Of a stretch of 10,174 nt of DNA, positions 1-7,483 are shown in pieces. Position 1 is the stretch's first letter, and every line of letters starts with the position of its first letter. This DNA is from Lysobacterales bacterium (lineage in GTDB: Bacteria > Pseudomonadota > Gammaproteobacteria > Xanthomonadales > SZUA-5): the NCBI GenBank assembly GCA_024710675.1, contig JANJUH010000371.1, positions 1-10,174 of the forward strand, read 5' to 3'. The notes beneath the pieces are model-generated. The model had not been told where the DNA came from, did not search any database, and worked only from the letters and a program-made list of their open reading frames with translations. The position numbers and the translations under genes were made by a program.

Positions 1-1714
1 AGGACTCAATCGTGGTCGTCGTGCTCGCCGTGTTGTTGGCGGCCGCCGGATCCGTGGTGTCGCTGGTGGCCGTCGCCGTCGCCGAGATCGGGCCGGCCGG
101 CGTCGCCGCCGGGATCGACACCCTGATCGTCGCGCGGCGCACGCCCATCGGTGCGGTCGCACCGGCCCAGGTGCAGGTGATCGGGCTGACGTTGGTGCAG
201 GCACCACCGGCACTCGGGGTGGCCGAGACCAACACGGTGCCGGCCGGAATCGGCAGCGAGAAGCGCGCGTTCTGCGCGTCCGAGGGACCGTTGTTGGTCA
301 GCGTCGCGGTGTAGACCAGGTTCACACCGGCGCCAGCGGTCACCGGATCCGGGGCGTCGGTCAGGGCGATGGAGACATCGGCCGAGGTGGTGATCGTGTT
401 GCTGTCAGTGGCGCTGTCGTTGCCAGGGACAGGGTCGGTCATTCCAGCGGGGACTGCGATGGTCGCCGTGTTGCTCAGCGTGCCGCTCGCGGCAGGGTCG
501 ATCGTCGCCGTCAGCGTGTAGGTCACGGTACCACCGGCCGGCAGGTTGACGCTGTCGGCGATGTTGCCGGTGCCGCCGGCCGTGCAGGTGGCGCCGCCCG
601 CGGCGACGCAGGTCCATGTGGCGCCGGTCAGGCTGGCCGGCAGGGTGTCGGTCACCGTGGCGCCGATCACCGCATCGGGGCCGATGTTCGTGCCTGTCAG
701 GGTGTAGCTGATGGACGCGCCGGCCACGGCAGACGATGCGCCGTCGGTCTTGGTGATGGCAAGGTCGGCCGTTGTCTGCATCGGCGTGATCGCGACGATA
801 CCGGCCCCGGCGTTATCGCCCGCGACGTTGACCTGGTTGGTACCGGCGTTGAACGAGCCGCCGCCGCCGCCAGAGGTGTTGATGTTGCCGGCACCGCCGC
901 CCGAATAACCGCCACCGCCGGCGCCACAGTTGCACCAGCCTGAACCGACCGATCCGCCACCGCCGCCGAGGCCGAAGGTGCCGATGGTCGTCGCCGTGTT
1001 CGCGGAGCTGCCACTGGCCCCGGTGGAGCCGCTGGCGCCGGCGAGGAAACCGCGGCCACCGCGACTGATGTTGTCACCGGCGTAGACGAAGTCGCTGCCG
1101 TCGCTGCCCATGCTTCCGCCGGCGCCGCCGCCCTGGTTGCCCGGCTGCCCGTTCTGGCCGGTGACGGCATGGCGCCCGGCGTAATTGACGTCCTGGAAGT
1201 CGGCGCCACCGCCGCCGCCGGCGACGATCAGGGGTGTGGCCCCGGCGGATACGCCGGAGGCACCGCCACCGCCACTGGTGAATTGCTGGGGACTACCCTT
1301 GCCGCCGACGACCACCGTCAGCGTGCTCCCCGGGACGACCGTGAATTCGCCTTCCATGGTCGCGCCCAGGCCGCCCTCGTCCGCGGGGCCGACAAACGTC
1401 ACATCGCCACCCTGCGCGCCACGAGCAACGATGTGGACCTTGGTCACGCCGGGCGGCACGATGTAGCTCTGGGCTGCCCCGGTAAAGTTGAAGGTGGTGG
1501 TCGCGCTGCCCTCCGGAATCACCGCCGCATTGGGGCGCGCCGTCACGGGATTGAACTCGGACACGTTGGCCGCCCGACTGGACGGTGTTTGCGCGGCGGC
1601 CGGTGCGAGGATCTGGGAGCCGAAGAGCACGGCTGCGGCCAGCGCAGCCAGGACGTGATGGGCCCGAGGCTGGAGACTGGCGGGTGCGCTACGGGAACAG
1701 GCAATGTCGGTCAT
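1..1714 (-). CDS. Exported glycine-rich and DUF11-repeat surface protein, C-terminus cut by window edge
   Basis: The frame stays open from an ATG at 1714 to the left edge (571 codons, no stop), so the C-terminus is missing. The first 41 residues look like a signal peptide: a long basic n-region, then a hydrophobic stretch (about 21-38), with likely cleavage after the AAA at 39-41. Residues about 73-310 form a glycine-rich domain. It opens with FNFTGAAQSYIVPPGVTKV, a pattern typical of bacterial proteins matching the ALK-like glycine-rich family (PF12810), and continues with many GGGGG runs and a CNC at 261-263. Two DUF11-type repeats follow, at about 316-440 (starting ADLAITKTD) and 445-571 (ADVSIALTD). 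Each contains a cysteine pair (about 369/377 and 506/514). DUF11 repeats are Ig-like extracellular modules, often followed by a C-terminal sorting or anchor segment, which here would be outside the window. A surface adhesin or matrix role is inferred. No strong ribosome binding site precedes the ATG, but the signal peptide fixes the start approximately. Confidence 0.9.
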   Translation of the reverse strand, partial: MTDIACSRSAPASLQPRAHHVLAALAAAVLFGSQILAPAAAQTPSSRAANVSEFNPVTARPNAAVIPEGSATTTFNFTGAAQSYIVPPGVTKVHIVARGAQGGDVTFVGPADEGGLGATMEGEFTVVPGSTLTVVVGGKGSPQQFTSGGGGASGVSAGATPLIVAGGGGGADFQDVNYAGRHAVTGQNGQPGNQGGGAGGSMGSDGSDFVYAGDNISRGGRGFLAGASGSTGASGSSANTATTIGTFGLGGGGGSVGSGWCNCGAGGGGYSGGGAGNINTSGGGGGSFNAGTNQVNVAGDNAGAGIVAITPMQTTADLAITKTDGASSAVAGASISYTLTGTNIGPDAVIGATVTDTLPASLTGATWTCVAAGGATCTAGGTGNIADSVNLPAGGTVTYTLTATIDPAASGTLSNTATIAVPAGMTDPVPGNDSATDSNTITTSADVSIALTDAPDPVTAGAGVNLVYTATLTNNGPSDAQNARFSLPIPAGTVLVSATPSAGGACTNVSPITCTWAGATAPMGVRRATIRVSIPAATPAGPISATATATSDTTDPAAANNTASTTTTIES

Positions 1715-1751
1715 GCAGGCGGACGTCCGTGGTAGAGGCGAGCGGAGTATC

Positions 1752-1774
1752 GGCGCGCAGGGGCGGGGCGCGCC
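1752..1774 (-). other. GC-rich hairpin in the leader of the glycine-rich/DUF11 gene
   Basis: A perfect 7-bp stem (GGCGCGC at 1752-1758 pairing with GCGCGCC at 1768-1774) encloses a 9-base loop. It lies about 40 bases upstream of the ATG at 1714, in the 249-bp gap between the two exported-protein genes. It has no T-run, so it is not a standard intrinsic terminator. It may be a leader structure or chance in GC-rich DNA. I saw nothing else convincing in the gap 1715-1963. Confidence 0.3.
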
Positions 1775-1963
1775 AGCAACACCTCGTAACAGGGCTCGCA
1801 TCGCACCGGCGCGTTGCGTGGATTCTTCGTCATCGCGGCAGCCTGCAGCGGCCCGCCGACGGCGTTGAGCCGCGTCGCTGCGCCCGGGGGGCGATCTCAG
1901 CTCCCGGTCTGCCGGGCACCCGTTCGATTCTCCCATCCGACGGGCCCAATCCCCGCCGCGGCT

Positions 1964-4075
1964 TTACGTCCCCTCGAAACCGTCCAGCATCAGCGGCGCG
2001 ACGATGGTCAGGCGTACGCGGTCGGCCAGCACCTCGATGCGCGCATCCAGCCCGGCGTACTCGGGCGGGAACACCACGCTGCGAAAGCGACCGCTGATGG
2101 CGCTACCGGTGATCAGGTCGAAGCTGGTGCCGACCGGTGGCACGTAGCCGCCGACCGCGCCGATGATCAGGCGGCCGCCGAGCTGGATCGTGCCGCTGCC
2201 GGTGATGCGGTCGAAGCTGGATGGGCCCGCGAACTCGAGGACAGTCTCGTTGAGATTGCCAAGGCTCAGGTTGGCGCCACTGGCCACGGTCAGCGTGCCG
2301 ATCGGGCCGGTCGGTGCAAAGGGCTGGTCCGGGGCGATGGCGCCATCGATGCGCACGCTGCCGCTGATCCGGCCGCTGCCGGTCAGGACCTGGCCAAAGC
2401 CCAGGATCAGCAGGCCGCCCGATCCCTCCAGCGTGACATTGCCCGACGGACCGTCGGATCGCAGGCGGACTTCGCCGGACTGCGCCAGTGCCGTGGCGCC
2501 GCTGCCGCGCAGGACCGCGAAGTTCGGGCCACAGCCTGCATTGTCGAGCGTGATCGTGCCTGAGTTGTTGATCGTGCCGACGAGGGTCAGCGTGCGCGAG
2601 CAAGGCACCGTCAGATTGGCGCCGGAGGCCAGCGTCAGGCTCTCCAGCCGGGCGTCCGAGGTGTTCGGGAAGATCACGCCATTGCCGCTGGTGGCCAGCC
2701 TGCCGCCGACGACCGCAGCGGCGCCTTCGAGTACGATCGCCGAATCCTGCTCGGCGCGCACCAGCCCCAGCGAATCCTGGGCCAGGGTGATGCCCTGCAG
2801 GCTGAGGGTGCCGCCATTGCGGGCCACCATCGTCCCTTCATTGATCTGGGCCGAGGTCTGCAGCGTGAGTTGTCCCGGGCCGCTGCTCAGGCCGTTGCGA
2901 TCAGCCAGCAGCTCGCCCCGGTTGGTCAGCGCGAGCGCGATGGTGCCGAAGCCGCCGATGGTATGTCCGGGGGAATTGATCATCGCCTGTCCGCCACCGC
3001 CGAACAACGCGGACAGCGCACCGCCTTCGAGCTGGAGCCGGCCGGTGCCGGTCAGTGTGGTGCTCTCGCCGAAACGCGAGGTGACGAAGCCGCTGGGGCC
3101 CGTGTGGATCAGGCCATCGTTCTGCAGGCCAAGCGGACCGATGAAGAGGCCCGCGTTGCCGGAGAAGGTCAGCCGCGAACCGCCTTGCAGGTGCACATCC
3201 TCGATCGGGAATCCCTGGCTGAACACCGTCGCCACACCGCTGCCGATGGTCTGCAGCCGGCCGCCGCGCAGGCCCTGGTCACCAGCACCGATCAGCGCCA
3301 ATCCGGAACCGTCCTCGATGACGATGCGGCCGAGTCCGAACTGGCGGAAGCCGTGGTCACCGTTAAACATCGACAGGACGATCGAGCCACCATCCCGGGC
3401 CCGCACCAGGCTGTTGTTGTCCACGCTGTGGCCGCCCTCGAAGGTCAGCGAGCGCCCCGGCACATTCGCATCGACCAGGCCGTCGTTCTGCAGCCGCACG
3501 CGGATCGTGCCGTTGCCCTCGATGGTGTGGCTGGGCCAGTTCACCAGCACCCAGCCCAGGTTGGAGATCGGCGAGAGGAAGGCGCCGTGATTCGGCGGCG
3601 CGGACAGGCGGATCCGGCCGTTGGCGCCGTTGGCGTTGGTGTTGTTGTGGATGATCAGGCTGGAGTCCTGCAGCGCGTCCTGGCCGCCGATCAGGATCAG
3701 GCCGTTGTTGTCCATCTGCGTGCCGTGCACGTTCAGTTCGGAGCGGAAGGAAGAGCCGGCCACGCGTACCACCGCACCGACGTGGTTGAACTGCAGGTGG
3801 TGACAGGAAGCGGCCTGCCCCTGGCCGAGCACGTCGACCTGGACGGCCAGTTCGATGCGGCAGGTCACGCTCTGGTCTGGCACGCCGCCCTGCCAGGGCA
3901 GGATGCCGCCCCAGCGGAAGGGGTTGAACCAGGAATCGTTGACCTCGGTCGCCCAGAAGGCGCACCCGCCCGTGCCGCAGCTTTGTGCGGACGCGGTGCT
4001 AGTGGCGGCCAGCAGAACCGCGGCGATGGCCGGCAGCAGCCGGCGCGGCAGACAGGGATTGGACGGACGCATCAT
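1964..4075 (-). CDS. Exported beta-helix-like repeat protein with C-terminal DGFE tail
   Basis: This is a 703-residue protein starting at the first of two adjacent ATG codons, with AGGAG seven bases upstream, and ending at TAA (1964-1966). Residues 1-30 form a clear signal peptide: RR at 11-12, a hydrophobic core LLPAIAAVLLAA, and cleavage after ASA at 28-30. The mature part is rich in G, N, S, T, L and V and poor in lysine. It repeats short rungs beginning N-x-G or N-x-S, for example NNGLI (about 122), NDGLV (195), NNSLV (220), NDGLI (320), NRGEL (384), NEGTM (412) and NSGTI (502), each followed by alternating hydrophobic residues. This matches the passenger-like beta-helix style seen in autotransporter-associated repeat proteins. 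There is no beta-barrel domain; the protein ends in LMLDGFEGT. DGFE-like tails recur on exported proteins of Xanthomonadales (from memory, not searched). No catalytic motif was recognised, so an extracellular structural or adhesive role is inferred. The frame also stays open upstream to 4582, but that stretch is antisense-like, overlaps the kinase gene and precedes the signal peptide. Confidence 0.87.
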   Translation of the reverse strand: MMRPSNPCLPRRLLPAIAAVLLAATSTASAQSCGTGGCAFWATEVNDSWFNPFRWGGILPWQGGVPDQSVTCRIELAVQVDVLGQGQAASCHHLQFNHVGAVVRVAGSSFRSELNVHGTQMDNNGLILIGGQDALQDSSLIIHNNTNANGANGRIRLSAPPNHGAFLSPISNLGWVLVNWPSHTIEGNGTIRVRLQNDGLVDANVPGRSLTFEGGHSVDNNSLVRARDGGSIVLSMFNGDHGFRQFGLGRIVIEDGSGLALIGAGDQGLRGGRLQTIGSGVATVFSQGFPIEDVHLQGGSRLTFSGNAGLFIGPLGLQNDGLIHTGPSGFVTSRFGESTTLTGTGRLQLEGGALSALFGGGGQAMINSPGHTIGGFGTIALALTNRGELLADRNGLSSGPGQLTLQTSAQINEGTMVARNGGTLSLQGITLAQDSLGLVRAEQDSAIVLEGAAAVVGGRLATSGNGVIFPNTSDARLESLTLASGANLTVPCSRTLTLVGTINNSGTITLDNAGCGPNFAVLRGSGATALAQSGEVRLRSDGPSGNVTLEGSGGLLILGFGQVLTGSGRISGSVRIDGAIAPDQPFAPTGPIGTLTVASGANLSLGNLNETVLEFAGPSSFDRITGSGTIQLGGRLIIGAVGGYVPPVGTSFDLITGSAISGRFRSVVFPPEYAGLDARIEVLADRVRLTIVAPLMLDGFEGT

Positions 4076-4082
4076 GGCGGGG

Positions 4083-4087
4083 CTCCT
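4083..4087 (-). promoter_or_regulatory. Ribosome binding site AGGAG of the beta-helix-like exported protein
   Basis: On the minus strand AGGAG ends seven bases before the ATGATG at 4075-4070. It decides the start: it places initiation directly ahead of the signal peptide rather than in the long open extension that reaches 4582. It is the clearest Shine-Dalgarno sequence in the window. The surrounding 226-bp gap (4076-4301) separates this gene from the kinase gene and could hold its own promoter, but I could not identify one. Confidence 0.75.
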
Positions 4088-4301
4088 GCGCGAACGGCGC
4101 GCTGTTTCCCCCCAGGGCGCAAAAACGCGCCGCCGTGTCGCATCAGCGGGCGGCGAGCGGTGCCGGTCGCGCTGGGGCTTCCGGTCGAGACCACGCTGCG
4201 GCGCGGCTGCGGCCTCTGGCGTGGGCTCCGGCGGGCGGTCCAGGCGCGGGATCTCGCGCCTTTGCCTGCGCGGCCTGCTCATCCGTGCCGAGCGGGCGAG
4301 C

Positions 4302-6557
4302 TCAAGGCGCTGGAGCGCGGCCTTCGGCGATCGCACGGGCGCGCTCGATCCACCCCTGATCCGCCGCATCTGCGCGTCCGAAGACGGCCAGGGCCGTCTG
4401 CGCATGGCGACGGGCGCTGGCTGGATCACCAGCGGCGGCGGTGATCTCCGCAGCGGCGAGCGCAACGTGGCCGCGCCCGATGTAGTCCGGCGCGAAGGCT
4501 GTTTCGGCGAGCGCCAGGGCGCGCTCGATGTCCCGCTTCGCCCCGTCGAGGTCGCCGAGGGCAAGCCGCATGCGCGCGGCATTGGTCAGTGGCCCGGCGA
4601 GGTCGCCATGGTCGGGGCCGAAGGCCTGCTCACGGATCTGCGCCGAGCGCTCGAACAGGGCCAGCGCTTCCTGCGTGCGGCCAGCATCGCGATGGACCAG
4701 CGCGTAGTTGTTGAGCGCGACGGCCAGCGCGACGGTGCGTTGCGGCAGGGCTTGCTCCAGCGCCGCGATCGCCTCGCGATAGACGGCATCGGCCGCGTCC
4801 AGTTGGCCGGCGCCCTGCAGCGCGCTGCCCAGGTTCTCCAGGCGCGCGCCAAGAGCGCCGGATTCCAGCGCGAGGGTCCGCGCATCGGCGACCGCGGCAC
4901 GGGCGTGTTCGACCGCCTCATCGTAGCGGCCGACGTCGCTCAACAGCGCCGCCAGGTCATTGCGGACCGCGCCCGCCTTGCGGCGCAGCGCCGGATCGGC
5001 GGCGTAGACGGCGAGCGCCTCGCGATAGCGCTGCTCGGCGCGGTCGGTGCGTCCCAGTGTCCAGTCCAGCAGGGCCTGGCCCTGCAGCACGTCGGCGTAG
5101 CCCGGCGTACCGGGGGTGCGCAGGGCGATTGCGCGTTCGAACTGCGCTCCCGCCGACTCCAGCTGCATCAGGTTGGTGTAGGCGCGGCCGATGCCGAGGC
5201 GCACATCGGCTTCGCTGTCGGGCTGTTCGGCGAAGTGCTCCGGGATGCGCGCGACGGCCTGGTCGAGCGCTTCCTTCAGGCTGGGTTCGCGACCGCTGGC
5301 CACCGGATCGGCATCGGCGATCAGGCGCAACAGGAACTCATTGGCACTGGCGGCGCGCGCGGCCTCCGCGCGGGCGAGCATGGCCTGTTGGGCCGCCAGT
5401 GCGAGGCCGACGGCCAGTGCCAGCACGGCCGCCGTCGCAGCCACCACCGGCAGCCGGTTGCGACGCAGGAACAGGCGCAGGCGGTAGCCACGGTCGCCCT
5501 GGCGCGCCAGCACCGGCCGCAGTTGCAGCCAGCGCTGGAGGTCGGCGGCGAACTCCGCCGCACCGGCATAACGACGCTCGACGTCGATCGCCAATGCCTT
5601 CAGCAGCACGCGATCGAGGTCGCCCTCGAGATGGCGCCGCCAGTTCGCCGCCTCGCGCGCCGACAAGGCCAGCGCCGCCGTGTCGATGGCCGCGCTGGGT
5701 CGTGTCGGCACCGCGGTGCGCAGCGCAGCCGCGATCTCTGCTGGCGAGCGCTCGCCGGCGTCGTGGGGCAATCGTCCGGTCAGCAGCAGGTGCAGCACCA
5801 GGCCCAGCGAGTACACATCCGAGGCCGTGGTCAGCGCCTTGCCCGCCAGTTGCTCCGGGCTGGCGTATTGCGGCGTCAGGGGCGCGAGGCCGGTAGCCGT
5901 CAGGTCACCCTCGGTGGCCAGGCTCTTGGCAATGCCGAAGTCGAGCAGTTTCACCTGTCCCGCTTCGGTGACCAGAATGTTGGCGGGTTTGAGGTCGCGG
6001 TGCAGGATCAGTGCACGATGAGCGGCCTCGACCGCGGCCAGCACTTGCCCGAACAGCTCGATGCGCTGGCGGATCGCGAGCTGGCGCGCGCCACACCAGC
6101 GGTCGATCGGCTCGCCGGCGATGTACTCCATGACCACGTAGGGCCGGCCATCCCCGGCCGTGCCGCCGTCGATGACACGGGCGATGTTGGGATGGTCGAG
6201 GCGGGCGAGGAAAGCGCGTTCGGCATGGAAGCGCGCCAGTGCCTCGGGTCCCGCCCAGCCGAGCGCGGTCAGCTTGAGGGCAGCGCGTTGCTCGAAGCCG
6301 CCGTCACGACGCTCAGCCAGGTACACCTCGCCCATGCCGCCAGCACCCAGGCGTTCGAGGATCCGCCACGGTCCGATGCGCTCGGGGATCCGCGACGACT
6401 CCAGCAGGCCCGCGCTGGCGCCGTGGGCGTGCAGCAGCGCGAGGGCGTCAGCCAGCAGGTCCGGATCGCCGCCGGCGGCATCGCGCAGGAAGCCCTCACG
6501 CTCCGGCGGCGGGCGGGTCAGGGCTGCGTCGAGCAGCCCCAAGGCACGCGCGTCCAT
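4302..6557 (-). CDS. Transmembrane Ser/Thr protein kinase with C-terminal TPR domain
   Basis: This 751-residue protein has a Hanks-type kinase domain at about 62-345. All key elements are present: glycine loop GAGGMG (71-76), ATP-binding lysine K95, helix-C glutamate E113, catalytic loop HRDLKPAN (186-193), DFG (206-208), SPE of the activation segment (233-235) and the conserved aspartate D247. It should therefore be an active kinase. A basic stretch (about 357-368) precedes one membrane segment (about 369-390), so by the positive-inside rule the kinase is cytoplasmic and the rest extracytoplasmic. Residues about 430-745 form TPR-type helical repeats, probably a sensor or protein-binding module. 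The N-terminal 60 residues are helical and typical of kinases found next to ECF-like sigma factors. The ATG overlaps the stop of the sigma factor gene by one base (TGATG), which implies translational coupling and a shared pathway. The likely substrate is that sigma factor; this is inferred from family precedent. Confidence 0.94.
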   Translation of the reverse strand: MDARALGLLDAALTRPPPEREGFLRDAAGGDPDLLADALALLHAHGASAGLLESSRIPERIGPWRILERLGAGGMGEVYLAERRDGGFEQRAALKLTALGWAGPEALARFHAERAFLARLDHPNIARVIDGGTAGDGRPYVVMEYIAGEPIDRWCGARQLAIRQRIELFGQVLAAVEAAHRALILHRDLKPANILVTEAGQVKLLDFGIAKSLATEGDLTATGLAPLTPQYASPEQLAGKALTTASDVYSLGLVLHLLLTGRLPHDAGERSPAEIAAALRTAVPTRPSAAIDTAALALSAREAANWRRHLEGDLDRVLLKALAIDVERRYAGAAEFAADLQRWLQLRPVLARQGDRGYRLRLFLRRNRLPVVAATAAVLALAVGLALAAQQAMLARAEAARAASANEFLLRLIADADPVASGREPSLKEALDQAVARIPEHFAEQPDSEADVRLGIGRAYTNLMQLESAGAQFERAIALRTPGTPGYADVLQGQALLDWTLGRTDRAEQRYREALAVYAADPALRRKAGAVRNDLAALLSDVGRYDEAVEHARAAVADARTLALESGALGARLENLGSALQGAGQLDAADAVYREAIAALEQALPQRTVALAVALNNYALVHRDAGRTQEALALFERSAQIREQAFGPDHGDLAGPLTNAARMRLALGDLDGAKRDIERALALAETAFAPDYIGRGHVALAAAEITAAAGDPASARRHAQTALAVFGRADAADQGWIERARAIAEGRAPAP

Positions 6558-7114
6558 CAGCCGAGCTGGTGGTGCAGGAAAGCCCGCGCGACTTCCCAGT
6601 CGCGCTGGGCGGTGGCGCGCGAGATGCCGAGCAGCTCGGCGATCTCGCTCATCTCGAGGCCCGCGAAGTAGCGCAGCTCGACCACCTGCGCCTTGCGCGC
6701 ATCCATCGCCTCCAACTGGGCCAAGGCCTGCTCCAGCGCCAGCGCATCGATGTCCTGGCCTGCGGAGGACTCGGCGTCGACGCGCGACAGCGTGATCGGC
6801 GCCTCGCCACCGCCGCGCTTGTCGGCGTCACGCCGTCGCGCGTGGTCGATCAGCACCTGGCGCATGCGCCGGGCGGCGAGCGCGTAGAACTGTGTCCGGT
6901 CCTGTGCTGCCGCGGAGTCTTCGGCCGAGAGCCGGAGCCAGGCCTCGTGGATCAGTGCCGTCGGTGTCAGCGTGTGGCCAGCGCGCTCGCCGCGCATCTG
7001 GCGCTCCGCCAGGCGGTGCAACTCGTCGTAGATCAGCCCAACCAGGCGCGCCTCGGCGGCGCCGTCGCCGGCCGCGCGCGCCCGCAGCAATTGGGTGATC
7101 GGACCTGAGGCCAC
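6557..7114 (-). CDS. ECF-like RNA polymerase sigma factor (TIGR02999/Sigma70_ECF type), kinase-linked
   Basis: This 185-residue sigma factor starts at a GTG; an in-frame TGA lies five codons upstream and no ATG occurs before codon 40. The resulting N-terminus (PITQLLRARAAGD) matches how this family usually begins. Region 2 spans about 20-95 and includes RMRQVLIDHARRRDADKRGG, a hallmark of the TIGR02999 group. Region 4 spans about 122-182, with a helix-turn-helix at 155-180 (MSEIAELLGISRATAQRDWE). At the place of the acidic DAED motif of region 2.2, just before LIHEAWLRL, it has TPTA (50-53), with threonines instead of acids. In kinase-linked ECF factors, such as those studied in Vibrio and Xanthomonas, phosphorylation of a threonine there restores core polymerase binding. 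No anti-sigma gene is next to it; the coupled kinase takes that place. A plausible promoter lies about 30 bases upstream. Confidence 0.93.
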   Translation of the reverse strand: MASGPITQLLRARAAGDGAAEARLVGLIYDELHRLAERQMRGERAGHTLTPTALIHEAWLRLSAEDSAAAQDRTQFYALAARRMRQVLIDHARRRDADKRGGGEAPITLSRVDAESSAGQDIDALALEQALAQLEAMDARKAQVVELRYFAGLEMSEIAELLGISRATAQRDWEVARAFLHHQLG

Positions 7115-7143
7115 GCCGCGAATCCGCCGTCATCGTCTTGGCG

Positions 7144-7173
7144 ATTGTAGGGCCGAGTCACTGCCGAGGTCAT
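7144..7173 (-). promoter_or_regulatory. Candidate sigma-70-type promoter of the sigma factor/kinase operon
   Basis: Read on the minus strand, ATGACC (7173-7168; 4 of 6 to TTGACA) and TACAAT (7149-7144; 5 of 6 to TATAAT) are separated by 18 bases. Transcription would start near 7137, leaving a leader of about 23 bases before the GTG at 7114. The site lies between the repeat array and the gene, as expected for an operon start. It is judged by eye, and an autoregulated ECF promoter could also be present. Confidence 0.5.
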
Positions 7174-7251
7174 CGGTCCAACCCCCTCCCGGTCGCGCGA
7201 CAAGCGCTCCCACAGCCCCAGAGCCGCTAACCCCGAGGCTCCGGCTCCGCG

Positions 7252-7273
7252 GTAGGAGCGCCCTTGGGCGCGA
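7252..7273 (+). repeat. REP-like palindrome, copy 1 left
   Basis: The element contains TAGGAGCGCCCTTGGGCG. Its inner part, GCGCCC-TT-GGGCGC, is a perfect 6-bp hairpin stem with a 2-base turn. The GTAGGAGCG head followed by a GC palindrome resembles the REP type mobilised by RAYT (TnpREP) proteins in Pseudomonas and Xanthomonadales. Confidence 0.85.
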
Positions 7274-7297
7274 AAAGGGGCTTGCCGCGAGATTGAA

Positions 7298-7320
7298 TCG
7301 CGCCCGAGGGCGCTCCTACA
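7298..7320 (-). repeat. REP-like palindrome, copy 1 right (inverted)
   Basis: On the minus strand it reads TGTAGGAGCG, then CCCTCGGGCGCGA. It is the inverted partner of the palindrome at 7252-7273, with a TC instead of TT turn, so together the two could fold into one long stem-loop. Confidence 0.85.
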
Positions 7321-7368
7321 TCAAGCCCCAGGCAGGACAGCCGCTCGCCCCGAGGCTCCGGCTCCGGG

Positions 7369-7390
7369 GTAGGAGCGCCCTTGGGCACGA
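7369..7390 (+). repeat. REP-like palindrome, copy 2 left
   Basis: It is identical to the copy 1 left unit except GGGCACGA instead of GGGCGCGA, which breaks one stem pair. It lies 117 bp after copy 1. Confidence 0.85.
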
Positions 7391-7413
7391 AAAGGACGTG
7401 CCGCGAGACACAA

Positions 7414-7436
7414 TCGCGCCCGAGGGCGCTCCTGCA
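7414..7436 (-). repeat. REP-like palindrome, copy 2 right (inverted)
   Basis: It matches the copy 1 right unit, with one change in the head (TGCAGGAG instead of TGTAGGAG on the minus strand). It keeps the TC turn of the right-hand class. Confidence 0.83.
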
Positions 7437-7483
7437 TCAGCACCGGGCGGGACAGCCGCTCGCTCCGAGGCCGCGGCTCCGTT

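Noticed and set aside
1895..1920. Possible terminator CCCGG-TCTG-CCGGG downstream of the beta-helix-like gene
   Set aside because: The stem is 5 bp with no following T-tract on the transcribed strand; such stems are common by chance at this GC content.
1905..1950. tRNA-like GTTCGATTC (T-loop consensus) in the gap between the two exported-protein genes
   Set aside because: The flanking bases do not form a T-stem, and no acceptor or anticodon arm was found around it.
4116..4131. Small hairpin GGCGC-AAAAAC-GCGCC between the kinase and the exported-protein gene
   Set aside because: The stem is only 5 bp, and the T-run lies in the loop rather than after the stem, so it is not a convincing terminator.
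2163..4444. Long plus-strand open frames of 475 and 524 codons opposite the beta-helix-like protein gene
   Set aside because: They are antisense to a gene with a signal peptide and ribosome binding site. Their translations are rich in R, P, S and A and show no domain.
4076..4582. N-terminal extension of the beta-helix-like protein to 4582
   Set aside because: It would place 169 arginine/proline-rich residues before a clear signal peptide and overlap the kinase gene. The AGGAG site supports the start at 4075.
3855..6671. A 938-codon open frame on the plus strand, opposite the kinase gene
   Set aside because: It lies antisense to a gene with complete kinase motifs. Its translation is low-complexity (R, A, G, Q-rich) with no recognisable domain, as expected of an opposite frame in GC-rich DNA.
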